Below are positions 1-8,732 of a stretch of 64,000 nucleotides of DNA, piece after piece (position 1 is the first letter of the stretch; every line of letters begins with the position of its first letter). This DNA is from Neobacillus niacini (lineage in GTDB: Bacteria > Bacillota > Bacilli > Bacillales > Cytobacillaceae): NCBI RefSeq assembly GCF_023715785.1, contig NZ_JAMBOX010000002.1, forward strand, positions 310,001 to 374,000, written 5' to 3'. The notes below the pieces were generated by a model, which worked only from the letters and a program-made list of their open reading frames with translations, was not told the origin of the DNA and did no database searches. The translations under genes and the position numbers were made by a program.

Positions 1-261
1 CCGGTCGCCACTCTGACGATCAATCTAACAGGTTCCTTTTTGCTAGGAATGATAATCGGGGCGGGAATGAACAAATTCGGGTTCCTCTTGCTTGGGACCG
101 GGTTTATGGGGGCGTTTACCACGTTTTCCACTTTCAAACTGGAGGGTGTCCAACTCTATGCGGACGGGAAACGCAGAGAATTTTACCTGTATAATGGATT
201 AAGCTACGGATTTGGAATTTTATTGGCCTTCCTGGGCATGATGTTGGGCGGTACTTTTTGA
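1..261 (+). CDS. crcB: Fluoride channel/exporter CrcB, C-terminal part
   Basis: This is the last 86 codons of a small four-helix membrane protein whose 5' end lies outside the window. The motif [12 protein letters not shown] is the signature of the Fluc/CrcB family, in which the Phe residues and the TTFST stretch line the fluoride pore and the central sodium site. Two further hydrophobic helices follow. CrcB proteins act as dimers in the cytoplasmic membrane and expel fluoride. The reading frame is open from base 1 and ends in TGA. No fluoride riboswitch can be seen because the leader is not present. Confidence 0.9.
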   Translation, partial: PVATLTINLTGSFLLGMIIGAGMNKFGFLLLGTGFMGAFTTFSTFKLEGVQLYADGKRREFYLYNGLSYGFGILLAFLGMMLGGTF

Positions 262-335
262 CATTGGATTTGAGGATTTTCATGATTGATTTCGCAAACA
301 CTATTAATTAAAACATTAAGAAAGGTACCCTTTTA

Positions 336-1673
336 ATGGATAAAGAAACAGAATCTCCCTTCTACTCGAATAAAAGACGTTACATACCTGTATTATGGAA
401 ATTTTGGCTCAGTCATGGCGTTGCCTTAATCTGGATGATCGTGTCAATCTTGATATCGATTCCTTGGGTAAAAGAACTGGGAGAGCTGGTCACAGTTCCA
501 CTTGCGATTGTGATCATTGCCGGTATCGCCTACATTCCAGGCTATTTGAATGCCTTTCTTGTGGTGAGTCTGCTTTTTGACAGGCAGCCGAGCTTTAAAA
601 ATGATACCCCGACCGAACCAGTTTCGGTTTTAATCGCCTGCTGGAATGAGGAGAAAGGCATTTTCGAGACACTAAAGCAAATTGCCAAACAGGATTACCG
701 CGGTAACCTCCTTGTTTATGTAATTGATAATAGTTCCACCGACCGAACGGCCCAAGTGGCAAAGCAGTTAGGTGCTGAATTGGGATTGAAGGTGACGGTT
801 CTTTTTGAAAAAACACCCGGGAAGAATTTTGCTTTAAATACGGGCCTGAGACACGTTAAAACGAAATATGTCATTACGCTAGACGCCGATACATTACTGC
901 ACCCGCAGGCGATCCGCCGGTTGATGGCGAGGATGGTGTCTTCTCCTGATAACGTCTGCGCCATTGCCGGGGCCGTCCTCGTCCGCAACAGCCGGGAAAA
1001 CTGGCTGGCCCACATTCAGGAATGGGATTATTTTTTGGGAATTGCCTCGATTAAACGGCTTCAGGGGCTGTACCAGGGAACGCTTGTGGCACAAGGTGCG
1101 TACAGCCTTTATCTCGCTGACGTGATTAGAGAAGTGGGGGGCTGGCCAGATGCAATCGGTGAGGACATTGTACTGACATGGGCCTTCCTGGCAAAGCATT
1201 ACAAGGTTTATTTTGAGCCGACCGCTGTCGCTTTTACTGATGTTCCGACCAAAATCAAGCACTTCGCCCGTCAGCGCAGCCGCTGGGCCCGGGGGATGAT
1301 TGAAGCGTTGAAGCGGGTTAAACCGTGGCAGCATCCGATGATTTTCACGCGCTATTTGACGGGTTCCAACCTATTGATGCCGTATCTTGATGTCGTGTAT
1401 ACATTTGTTTGGATTCCGGGCCTCCTGTTAAGCTTCTTCGGTTTTTTCTGGATTGTCGGACCTCATACACTCTTTGTCCTGCCGCTCACCTTGCTAACCA
1501 ACTATATTTTGCTGCGGTACCAGAAAAATGTATTCAAAACCTTGAAATTACGGATTCGGAAAAATTGGGCCGGGTTTATTCTGTACGTTTTGTGTTATCA
1601 AATCATAATGGCACCGATATCTGTTTGGGGGTATGTCCAGGAATTCATGCAGCTGCGCAGAGTATGGAAGTAA
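336..1673 (+). CDS. Membrane glycosyltransferase, family 2 (processive type)
   Basis: A 445-residue GT-A glycosyltransferase flanked by membrane helices: two N-terminal helices (about residues 23-45 and 53-80) and three or four C-terminal ones (from about 345). The catalytic domain shows the metal-binding LDADT (183-185), the acceptor-side GED (275-277) and the QRSRW motif (313-317) typical of processive synthases such as poly-GlcNAc, hyaluronan and cellulose synthases. The likely job is polymerising and exporting an extracellular polysaccharide, but the sugar cannot be read from sequence. The ATG has AAAGG about 10 nt upstream. No other exopolysaccharide gene is adjacent, so it appears monocistronic. 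Confidence 0.85.
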   Translation: MDKETESPFYSNKRRYIPVLWKFWLSHGVALIWMIVSILISIPWVKELGELVTVPLAIVIIAGIAYIPGYLNAFLVVSLLFDRQPSFKNDTPTEPVSVLIACWNEEKGIFETLKQIAKQDYRGNLLVYVIDNSSTDRTAQVAKQLGAELGLKVTVLFEKTPGKNFALNTGLRHVKTKYVITLDADTLLHPQAIRRLMARMVSSPDNVCAIAGAVLVRNSRENWLAHIQEWDYFLGIASIKRLQGLYQGTLVAQGAYSLYLADVIREVGGWPDAIGEDIVLTWAFLAKHYKVYFEPTAVAFTDVPTKIKHFARQRSRWARGMIEALKRVKPWQHPMIFTRYLTGSNLLMPYLDVVYTFVWIPGLLLSFFGFFWIVGPHTLFVLPLTLLTNYILLRYQKNVFKTLKLRIRKNWAGFILYVLCYQIIMAPISVWGYVQEFMQLRRVWK

Positions 1674-1676
1674 CTT

Positions 1677-1713
1677 GGGATTTTTCAAAAACTTTTTGAA
1701 AAATCCCTTTTTT
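1677..1713 (+). terminator. Rho-independent terminator after glycosyltransferase
   Basis: GGGATTTTTCAAAA pairs with TTTTGAAAAATCCC, followed by a T-run. It sits 4 bases after the glycosyltransferase stop. Confidence 0.85.
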
Positions 1714-1762
1714 ATTGAGCGGAAATTGCTGTAAAATTGAGAGGGCATAAGGGGGAATTTAC

Positions 1763-2929
1763 TTGCATAAACGATCAATCATCTATTTGTCTATTTTTCT
1801 ATTTTTCTATCATTCATCCAATACCATTATTGGGACGTTTCTACCGCTTTATTTTCAGGACAAAGCTTTATCAGGGACTGAAATTGGCTGGATCATGGCA
1901 ATCGGTCCATTGACCTCGCTGTTTTTCCAACCGTTTTTCGGTTATATGAGTGATAAATACAAAACAATTAAACGGATGTTATTTATTTGTTTAATCGGGG
2001 TCATCATCATCAGCTTGGTCATGTTTCAAGTGCAGGGATTTTTGTTGCTGCTGTTAGTTTGCGGCGCCTTCTTTTCTCTGTTTATTCCAATCGGAGCGTT
2101 GGGGGATAGCCTCGCGCTTAGCACAGCCCACACGGCTGGCGCTTCCTTCGGAAGAATCAGAATGTGGGGGTCAGCGGGCTTTGCCGTCACCTCGTTCCTT
2201 GGCGGACAGATTCTTTTAAAAATCGGCATTGGAAATCTGATGTATCCATATTTATTATTCGCGCTCCTCACGTTCGCGGTTTGTTGGAAATTGACGGATG
2301 TAAATGTCCCAGCCGATCCGGTGAATTTAAAAGGGGCTGTTTCGGTGGTGCTTCAGCCGCGGTTTGTTGCCTTTTTGGTGTTTATCATGTTTGTGACGAT
2401 TGGCCACAGGACAAATGATATTTATTCGGGTTTGTACATAAAAGAGCTGGGCGGGAATGAGTCGTTGGTCGGCTTGTCGTGGTTTGTCGGTGTTACGTGT
2501 GAAGCGTTAATCTTTTTGTTAAGCCCGGTTTGGATTCGGTGGTTTAATGAAATGACCTTTATGGTCATTGCCGCTGCCTTATACGGGCTGCGCTGGATTC
2601 TGATTTCGGCCGCCTCATCGCCGCTTGAGGTAATTGGGCTACAGGCGATGCATGGAATTACTTTTGGTGTTTTTTACTTATGCGCCTTCCAATATGCAAC
2701 GAATTATTTTCCGGCTAAATTCCGCTCGACCGGCCAGCAGGTATTTATTTCCGTATTCTTCGGCCTCTCGGGTATCATCGGCTCGCTCGCGGGTGGCATG
2801 ATTTTCGACCATCTCAGCGGAGTGGCCCTGTATAAGATTATTGGTTACAGCGCCTTTGCCGGCTGTGTCGGACTGGTGTTGTATCATACTTTTGTTAATA
2901 AAAACAAGATTGGGATTACGCATGGGTGA
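1763..2929 (+). CDS. MFS transporter, MFS_1_like (sugar/nucleoside permease-type)
   Basis: A 388-residue polytopic protein with about 12 hydrophobic segments. The opening FYHSSNTIIGTFLPLYF and the loop GYMSDKYKTIKR are characteristic of the MFS_1_like/nucleoside:H+ symporter group that includes B. subtilis YwbF. The start is TTG, preceded by AAGGGGGAA at the right distance; no closer ATG fits. The substrate is unknown. It stands alone between two terminators or gaps, with no regulator or catabolic gene beside it. Confidence 0.75.
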   Translation: MHKRSIIYLSIFLFFYHSSNTIIGTFLPLYFQDKALSGTEIGWIMAIGPLTSLFFQPFFGYMSDKYKTIKRMLFICLIGVIIISLVMFQVQGFLLLLLVCGAFFSLFIPIGALGDSLALSTAHTAGASFGRIRMWGSAGFAVTSFLGGQILLKIGIGNLMYPYLLFALLTFAVCWKLTDVNVPADPVNLKGAVSVVLQPRFVAFLVFIMFVTIGHRTNDIYSGLYIKELGGNESLVGLSWFVGVTCEALIFLLSPVWIRWFNEMTFMVIAAALYGLRWILISAASSPLEVIGLQAMHGITFGVFYLCAFQYATNYFPAKFRSTGQQVFISVFFGLSGIIGSLAGGMIFDHLSGVALYKIIGYSAFAGCVGLVLYHTFVNKNKIGITHG

Positions 2930-3042
2930 TTTTTTTAGTTACCTTCTTTTGGGGAATTAGAGGGTAACTTCGGACAAAATGGGATGAGCAAAAGGTAAAA
3001 CTGTCCTCAACAAAAACAAAACCAACAAAGGGGAGAATACAT

Positions 3043-3912
3043 ATGCGTGAAGAAGGACTAATCGAAGTAATTGGGGGAAGGGTTTATTATCAGAAGTACG
3101 ATAAGGGAACGGGCAGGACGCCGGTAATTGTGCTCCACGGCGGACCGGGTTCATCCTGCTATTCACTCGAATGCTTGCAGGCACTTGAAGAAGACCGCCC
3201 TGTCATCCTGTACGACCAATTGGGCTGCGGGCGGTCGGACCGGCCAACCGACCCATCATTATGGAAAATTGACCGCTTTGTCGAAGAGCTGGGCCGAATT
3301 AGACATGCGCTAAATCTTGAAGAAGTGCATATACTCGGCCACTCCTGGGGGACAACGCTTGCGGCGGCGTATTGCTTAACAAAACCGAGCGGCGTGAAGA
3401 GTGTTATTTTTTCAAGCCCTTGCTTAAGCGCACCAATATGGGAGCAGGACCAAAAGCGCAATCTGCAAAAGCTGCCGGCAGAGATTCAAGAAATTATCCA
3501 GCGCTGCGAAGAAAACGGTACAACGGATTCGGAGGAATTTGAAAAAGCAATCGAGGTATTCGGCAATGAATTCGTTTGCCGAATTCCAAGACCAGATCAC
3601 CTCAAACTCAACCGTCACTACCGAAATCCTGAGATTTACAATATTATGTGGGGGCCGTCGGAATTTACTGTAAAAGGTAACTTAAAAGAGTTTGATTGCA
3701 CGTCCCGATTAAACGAAATTACATGTCCGACGCTGTTCACCTGTGGCCGTTATGATGAGGCAACACCAGAATCGACGCACTATTTCAGCAGTCTGGCACC
3801 AAACTCCAACTTCCACGTATTCCAACAAAGTGCGCATTTGCCGTATATCGAAGAACCGGAAGAGTATTTGCGGGTGGTCAGCGGATTTTTGAAATCAGTC
3901 GATGGCCGATAA
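3043..3912 (+). CDS. Proline iminopeptidase-family alpha/beta hydrolase
   Basis: A 289-residue serine hydrolase of peptidase family S33. LHGGPG (31-36) forms the oxyanion-hole loop, DQLGCGRSD follows, and GHSWG holds the nucleophile Ser101. CGRYDEATPE carries the likely acidic residue and SAHLPYIEEP the catalytic His near the C-terminus. The family removes N-terminal proline from short peptides, usually in the cytoplasm, and no signal peptide is present. AAAGGGGAG lies 8 nt before the ATG. A related amidase or tricorn-interacting-factor-like specificity cannot be excluded. Confidence 0.8.
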   Translation: MREEGLIEVIGGRVYYQKYDKGTGRTPVIVLHGGPGSSCYSLECLQALEEDRPVILYDQLGCGRSDRPTDPSLWKIDRFVEELGRIRHALNLEEVHILGHSWGTTLAAAYCLTKPSGVKSVIFSSPCLSAPIWEQDQKRNLQKLPAEIQEIIQRCEENGTTDSEEFEKAIEVFGNEFVCRIPRPDHLKLNRHYRNPEIYNIMWGPSEFTVKGNLKEFDCTSRLNEITCPTLFTCGRYDEATPESTHYFSSLAPNSNFHVFQQSAHLPYIEEPEEYLRVVSGFLKSVDGR

Positions 3913-3928
3913 GCAATTTTTTAAAAAG

Positions 3929-3953
3929 TCCATCTAAACAGATGGATTTTTTT
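3929..3953 (+). terminator. Rho-independent terminator after hydrolase
   Basis: TCCATCT pairs with AGATGGA around AAAC, followed by seven T. Confidence 0.85.
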
Positions 3954-4067
3954 AATAAGGACATAGGTTACATAATATAATTATGCGTAATTATATTTTT
4001 GCAGGAAATCAATGGTTTCTGTCGAACTAGTTAAATAAAATAAATACATTTCGCAAGAGGGATTATT

Positions 4068-5321
4068 ATGAAAATATGGGGACAGATTGCCCTCGTGAGC
4101 ATTTCGATACTGTTTACCGCTTATCAATGGCTGATCCATCAGGTTCCTTTTTTTACGGTCGACTTTGTTATTTTTACGATCATCGCTTGGATTGTCGGCT
4201 GGCAGTATGACAGGGCCCGTCATTTCGAAAAAAAGGCACGGGCCAGCGAGGACAGCTACAAACAATTGCTTGATGCGATGCCGGAAACGATTTTTATTTA
4301 TCATGACGATAAGATTGTATATGCCAATCTTTCCACCTTGCGGATGATTGGGGCTAGAAGCCGGGATGAGGTGCTGAGCCGCTCTGTTTATGAATTTCTG
4401 GACCATGAATATGAGGAACGCCTAAGAGAAAGAATCAAGTTGATCAAGAAGGAAAAACGTCCTTTGACTAATATTGAATATAAGCTTAAGCGCCTTGACG
4501 GTTCAAAGTTTTTCATTGAAGCGTCTTCGTTGTTGATTGTTTTTGGGGGAAAAGAGTCTATTTTAACAGTTGGAAAAGATGTGACTGAAAGAAGGGAACA
4601 AACCGACAGGCTGCTGCAAAAATCGGAAAAATTAGCGCTGCTCGGGCAAATGGCGGCTGGAATTGCCCATGAAATTCGCAATCCGCTTACGTCAATCCGA
4701 GGGTTTATTCAGCTATTTAAACACAATCAACTTCAAGAAGATTATTATGATATTGTTTTAACTGAACTTGACCGCATCAATAACATTGTTGGCGAGTTTC
4801 TGGTTCTGGCCAAACCGACGGCAGCGGCCTTCACCGAATTAGATGTAAAGAATTTGATCAAGGATGTCGTGACCTTTTTTAATACGCAATCAATCATGAG
4901 CAATGCCCAAATTTTTGTGGAATTTGACAGCGAGTTACCTAAGCTAATGGGGGAAGAGAACCAGCTTAAACAGGTGTTTCTTAACCTTCTAAAAAATGCT
5001 GTCGAGGCAATGCCAAACGGTGGAAATATTGATGTGACGGTGACCGTGAAGGAAGAAGGAAAAATTTCAATCCAGGTCTGCGATCAAGGGGTCGGAATTC
5101 CTGTCGAACGGATTCCAACACTTGGCGAGCCGTTTTATACGACAAAGGAAAAGGGTACCGGCCTGGGGCTGATGACTTGTTTTAAAATCATTGAAAGCCA
5201 CAGTGGTGAGTTAAAGATTCAAAGTGAAGAAGGGTCAGGAACAACTGTTGAGGTGACCTTGCCGACAATAACGCAGCCGTTGCTGAAGCCGCGGGAAATG
5301 AGCTATTCAGCGGCGGAATAG
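4068..5321 (+). CDS. PAS-domain sensor histidine kinase (sporulation-kinase type)
   Basis: A 417-residue kinase. Two N-terminal membrane helices (about 6-24 and 28-46) precede one PAS domain (about 64-175), then HisKA with His201 in GIAHEIRNPLTSIRGF. The ATPase domain shows the N-box NLLKNAVEAM (307-316), DQGVGIP (339-345) and GTGLGL (363-368). The H-box with RNPLTSIRGFIQL is the form found in Bacillus KinA-KinE-like kinases that phosphorylate Spo0F, so a role feeding the phosphorelay is a reasonable inference. No response regulator is adjacent, which fits orphan phosphorelay kinases. AGAGGGA precedes the ATG. Confidence 0.85.
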   Translation: MKIWGQIALVSISILFTAYQWLIHQVPFFTVDFVIFTIIAWIVGWQYDRARHFEKKARASEDSYKQLLDAMPETIFIYHDDKIVYANLSTLRMIGARSRDEVLSRSVYEFLDHEYEERLRERIKLIKKEKRPLTNIEYKLKRLDGSKFFIEASSLLIVFGGKESILTVGKDVTERREQTDRLLQKSEKLALLGQMAAGIAHEIRNPLTSIRGFIQLFKHNQLQEDYYDIVLTELDRINNIVGEFLVLAKPTAAAFTELDVKNLIKDVVTFFNTQSIMSNAQIFVEFDSELPKLMGEENQLKQVFLNLLKNAVEAMPNGGNIDVTVTVKEEGKISIQVCDQGVGIPVERIPTLGEPFYTTKEKGTGLGLMTCFKIIESHSGELKIQSEEGSGTTVEVTLPTITQPLLKPREMSYSAAE

Positions 5322-5336
5322 TTTAGGGAAATAGTC

Positions 5337-5367
5337 CGAACATGCTGATGCAGCATGTTCGTTTTTT
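5337..5367 (+). terminator. Rho-independent terminator after histidine kinase
   Basis: An 11-bp stem CGAACATGCTG / CAGCATGTTCG with a 3-nt loop and six T. Confidence 0.9.
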
Positions 5368-5548
5368 CGGCCTTTAGTAGGGAAAAATATACGACTAAAT
5401 GGTCAAAAATTTGGGAGCTAGCTGCTGTAAAATAAAGTAAATCACTTAAAAGAATAGATTGATAAAAAGATAATTGTTATAATGTTCTTTGGCTAAATAT
5501 TAAGGTGTAAAAAAAAGGAAATTATTCAACGTTTTTGTGGGGGTTTTT

Positions 5549-6883
5549 ATGGGGAAAAATCGATATGTATTATGGGGTCTCGTGATTACGACCCTTATTT
5601 CGGCTCTGGATGCCAATATTATGCAGACGGCCAGTCCGACAATCGTAAAGCAGCTCGGCGGCAGTGAACTGTTTGCCTGGATTTTCGTTGTCTATATGCT
5701 AGCGAGTACCGTCACGGTCCCGCTTTACGGGAAACTTGCGGATATGTACGGGCGGAAAAAGCTTCTGATGATTTCGGTGGCTATGTTCACTTTAGGTTCG
5801 ATCCTTTGCGGGATGGCGAATTCGATGGTACAGCTAGTCATTTATCGCGGCGTTCAAGGTCTCGGTGCTGGCGGAATGGCTCCATTATCGATGATTATCG
5901 TCGGTGATTTGTTTTCAATTGAAAGGCGCGGAAAAATTCAAGCGGTGTTTAGCAGTATTTGGGCGATATCTTCCATTGTCGGTCCGGTATTGGGCGCTTT
6001 TTTCGTAGAAACATTGACCTGGGAATGGATTTTTTATATCAACATTCCAATCGGCATTGCCACTGTGCTTTGCTTGCTTCCTTATAAGGAACAGATGGAA
6101 TTCAAGAAGACGTATATCGACTATAAAGGGTTCTTTTTGTTTGGAACTTCGATTACGTTGCTATTGCTGGCGACCAACGTTAAACAGCCGTTATGGTATT
6201 TGGTTTTTGGCGTCATTGGCTTGATCGTGTTTGTGTTGGTGGAACGAAGGGAATCCCAGCCGTTCCTCTCCGTTTCGTTGTTTAAGAACAAAGGGATTTT
6301 TCGAGCAAACCTGTTTATGCTGTTCTATTGTTTGTCTTTCTTCGGGACCTCAAATTATATTCCATTGTTTTTGCAGGAAGGCTCCAATATGAGCATTTAT
6401 AAAAGCGGCTTGATTCTGCTCAGTATTTCGGGCGGCTGGATGTTCGGCAGCACGCCGGCTGGGAAATGGATTATCAGGTTTGGTTATAAAAAATTGTTTA
6501 TTGCCGGGAGTTTTCTAACGACGCTCTCAGGTGTGGCGCTGTATGCATTTATTGAACATATTTCCTATATGAATTTGTTTATTATTTTAGCCGTTCAGGG
6601 ATTCTCATTTGGGCTTTTGTTTGCGGTCGGAACGATTGCCTCACAGGAGTTTGCTGAACCAGGCATCAAGGGCTTGTCGACGTCGCTGCAAATGTTTGTG
6701 CGTAACATCGGGACTTCGGTTGGCGTGACCATCATGGGGGTAATCATGAACCAGGCCGCCAATGTCGTGGTGGGGATGCAAAATGTGTTCCTATATGCAT
6801 TAATCCTAAGCTTTGTTACGGTAGGCCTAAGCTTTATTATCCCGGATGAGTCGAAGGTTTTAGTTGCGGAGAATGCTTCTTAG
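5549..6883 (+). CDS. MFS drug exporter, DHA2 (EmrB/QacA-like)
   Basis: About 444 residues with some 14 hydrophobic segments. The first helix contains LDANIMQTASPTI, the DHA2 form of motif C/D, followed by LADMYGRKKLLM (motif A) and YRGVQGLGAGGM (motif B). The family exports cationic or amphipathic drugs with proton antiport. I place the start at ATG 5549 because GTGGGGG at 5537-5543 sits at SD distance; the in-frame GTG at 5537 would place that SD inside the gene. No TetR or MarR regulator is adjacent. Confidence 0.8.
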   Translation: MGKNRYVLWGLVITTLISALDANIMQTASPTIVKQLGGSELFAWIFVVYMLASTVTVPLYGKLADMYGRKKLLMISVAMFTLGSILCGMANSMVQLVIYRGVQGLGAGGMAPLSMIIVGDLFSIERRGKIQAVFSSIWAISSIVGPVLGAFFVETLTWEWIFYINIPIGIATVLCLLPYKEQMEFKKTYIDYKGFFLFGTSITLLLLATNVKQPLWYLVFGVIGLIVFVLVERRESQPFLSVSLFKNKGIFRANLFMLFYCLSFFGTSNYIPLFLQEGSNMSIYKSGLILLSISGGWMFGSTPAGKWIIRFGYKKLFIAGSFLTTLSGVALYAFIEHISYMNLFIILAVQGFSFGLLFAVGTIASQEFAEPGIKGLSTSLQMFVRNIGTSVGVTIMGVIMNQAANVVVGMQNVFLYALILSFVTVGLSFIIPDESKVLVAENAS

Positions 6884-6937
6884 AGAGGCTATTGAAGCGG
6901 AGAAACGACTATAATTATGTTATGTAATCTATTTAAG

Positions 6938-6967
6938 CCGGGCCGGATGATTCTTGCCCGGTTTTTT
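6938..6967 (+). terminator. Rho-independent terminator after MFS exporter
   Basis: CCGGGC pairs with GCCCGG across a 12-nt loop, followed by TTTTTT. Confidence 0.8.
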
Positions 6968-7002
6968 GTGTGATTTCTATTTTAGCTTCCTTTTCCTGGA
7001 AC

Positions 7003-7276
7003 GCTAAAGACAAAACCGTCCTTGAGAGGGGTAAAACTGTCTTTAAGACGGCCTCTTAAGGACAAAATTGCTAGAAAAATGGAGAAAATGTCTTCGGGAC
7101 ACCATTTTCTGGAATAACAAAGACAAACTGCCTTCGAAAGGGGTAAAAATGTCTTTGATACGGCCTCTTAAGGACAAAACCACCCTCGAAAATAAAAAAA
7201 TGTCTTTGATATGCCGCTTTCTGGAAACCTCAAAGGTAAAACGCCTGCCGAGGCTAAATAAAGCTAAATTACCTTT
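7003..7276. repeat. 52-bp-period hairpin array, copy A
   Basis: Fills the gap between the MFS exporter and yndM. Arms (A)AAGGACA/AAAGACA start at 7006, 7058, 7119 and 7170. Their partners TGTCTTT/TGTCTTC end at 7044, 7095, 7156 and 7207, giving spans of 39, 38, 38 and 38 bp. Starts are 52, 61 and 51 bp apart. A last pair AAAGGTA (7232) / TACCTTT (7270-7276) has changed two bases on both sides while keeping complementarity. No coding potential. See the array finding. Confidence 0.8.
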
Positions 7277-7729
7277 TTATTTGTTCCCATCTTCCTGACT
7301 CCTGACATCCTCCCTTACCGGCGTCAATTCCTCAGATGCCTCAGTTTGAAATTGTGGACGCGGCTGGATTTGGCTGCGCGTAGTTTGTTTCTGATCCTTG
7401 ACGACCAGGAACTTATGGTAGAAGTATTCAAATCCCGCTACCGCCAATGCCGAAATCAACGAAGCTGAGAAGAGGTCATCCTCAACCGTCAGCGCCCGCC
7501 CCATAAACCATACCACCAAAAATGCTAAAGCAAAGTCTGCGGCTGTAGCCATCACATTATTAGTTGCGCGTAGTAAAATTAAATCACCTAAAATATAACT
7601 CACGAGTCCCAACACAGCGGTGATCGCCAAAACATCTCCAAAACTAAAAGCATAAAACATACCTAGGATAATACCGAGGGCCACGAGACAGGCAATGAAT
7701 TTAATCACTAATCTCAAAACATGCTGCAT
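7277..7729 (-). CDS. yndM: YndM-family membrane protein (DUF2512)
   Basis: A 150-residue protein with four predicted helices in the first ~105 residues and a polar, Gln/Glu-rich C-terminal tail. The pattern (IKFIACLVALGIILG, then YILGDLILLRATNN and FALAFLVVWFMGRAL) matches the Bacillus YndM family, whose function is unknown. AAAGGAGGTT precedes the ATG by 9 nt. The stop codon directly abuts the last hairpin of repeat array A. Confidence 0.8.
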   Translation of the reverse strand: MQHVLRLVIKFIACLVALGIILGMFYAFSFGDVLAITAVLGLVSYILGDLILLRATNNVMATAADFALAFLVVWFMGRALTVEDDLFSASLISALAVAGFEYFYHKFLVVKDQKQTTRSQIQPRPQFQTEASEELTPVREDVRSQEDGNK

Positions 7730-7790
7730 AGTAGCTCAACCTCCTTTTTTGGCTAGTTTGCCCAATTTTCACTATATATACATGGCAATG

Positions 7791-7803
7791 GGTGTCAGGC
7801 ACC
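7791..7803 (+). repeat. GGTGTCAGGCACC palindrome, copy 1
   Basis: One of five intergenic copies of this 13-base imperfect palindrome in the window. Here it lies between yndM and the promoter of the ABC operon. Confidence 0.7.
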
Positions 7804-7852
7804 ATGTGAAAATTTCACATACTCCCGCACACAATCTACTCAAAAAAAGTAA

Positions 7853-7880
7853 TTGACAATAACAGGATTAAATTTATAAT
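7853..7880 (+). promoter_or_regulatory. Sigma-A promoter of the sulfonate-type ABC operon
   Basis: TTGACA at 7853 and TATAAT at 7875 with a 16-bp spacer: perfect hexamers, 66 bp before the chosen start of the ATPase gene. Confidence 0.75.
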
Positions 7881-7887
7881 AAATGTT

Positions 7888-7902
7888 ATTAATGCAATTA
7901 AT
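7888..7902. promoter_or_regulatory. Possible operator, ATTAAT-N3-ATTAAT
   Basis: A perfect 6-bp inverted repeat just downstream of the -10 box, at about +2 to +16, where a repressor would block transcription. The regulator is not identified; sulfur-assimilation regulators are one possibility (inference). Confidence 0.35.
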
Positions 7903-7946
7903 CCGATAAAACTAATGTGAATTTAGGGGAATTAGGTGATAACAAA

Positions 7947-8732
7947 ATGTTTCTTCACATTAACAATTTAAATAAGCAATTTTTCAATCAAAATTCGACG
8001 AGTACGGTTCTGTCAGATATTAATCTTGAAATTAAGGAAGGCGAGTTTGTTTCGATCCTTGGGCCTTCAGGTTGTGGAAAATCTACGTTGCTATCCATTG
8101 TCGCAGGTCTCACCAAGCCCTCAGCCGGAGAAATTCTGCTCAATGGACAGAAAATCACCAAACCGGGCAAAGACCGCGGAATGGTTTTTCAACAGGCGGC
8201 CTTATTCCCATGGCTGAATGTCGAGGACAATGTGATGTTCCCGCTCCGAAAAGAGATGAAGAAAGCGGAAGCAAGGGAGGTCGCCCATCGCTACCTGAAA
8301 ATGGTGCAGTTAAGCAATTACACCAAACATTCGGTCCACGAGCTTTCCGGCGGGATGCAGCAGCGGGTGGCCATCGCCCGGGCGCTATCCATGAACCCAA
8401 AGGTGTTATTAATGGATGAACCATTTGGCGCCCTCGATGAGCAAACCCGTTCCCGCTTGCATCATGAACTTGAAAAAATATGGCTGGAAACCCGTAAAAC
8501 GATTCTGTTTGTGACCCATAGCATCAGTGAATCTATCAAACTATCGGATCGCATTGTCGTAATGGGAACAAGGCCAGGAATCGTTCTGGAAGATATCCAA
8601 GTCAAGATTCCTCGACCACGGGCAAACCACCCGCAAGCTGTGACAAAGTTGGAAGAGAAAATAATGGGATTGCTCCAATCCGAGATTGATAAAGTTGTGA
8701 AAGAGGAACTGGCCTATGCAGCAAACAATTAA
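7947..8732 (+). CDS. ABC transporter ATP-binding protein (SsuB/TauB type)
   Basis: About 261 residues with all nucleotide-binding motifs: Walker [10 protein letters not shown], signature [15 protein letters not shown], Walker [15 protein letters not shown] and the H-loop VTHS. It belongs to the nitrate/sulfonate/bicarbonate ABC family. ATG 7947 is chosen because AGGTGAT lies 5 nt upstream; GTG 7917 is possible but poorly placed. It is the first gene of a three-gene importer and its end overlaps the permease start by 17 nt, implying translational coupling. Confidence 0.85.
   Translation: MFLHINNLNKQFFNQNSTSTVLSDINLEIKEGEFVSILGPSGCGKSTLLSIVAGLTKPSAGEILLNGQKITKPGKDRGMVFQQAALFPWLNVEDNVMFPLRKEMKKAEAREVAHRYLKMVQLSNYTKHSVHELSGGMQQRVAIARALSMNPKVLLMDEPFGALDEQTRSRLHHELEKIWLETRKTILFVTHSISESIKLSDRIVVMGTRPGIVLEDIQVKIPRPRANHPQAVTKLEEKIMGLLQSEIDKVVKEELAYAANN

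Noticed and set aside
2937..2968. Inverted repeat AGTTACC...GGTAACT as a terminator of the MFS gene
   Set aside because: On the + strand the T-run precedes the stem instead of following it, and on the minus strand an A-run follows, so neither direction fits intrinsic termination.
5537..5548. GTG 5537 as start of the MFS exporter
   Set aside because: It would consume the GTGGGGG that serves as the ribosome site for ATG 5549, and only four residues would be added.
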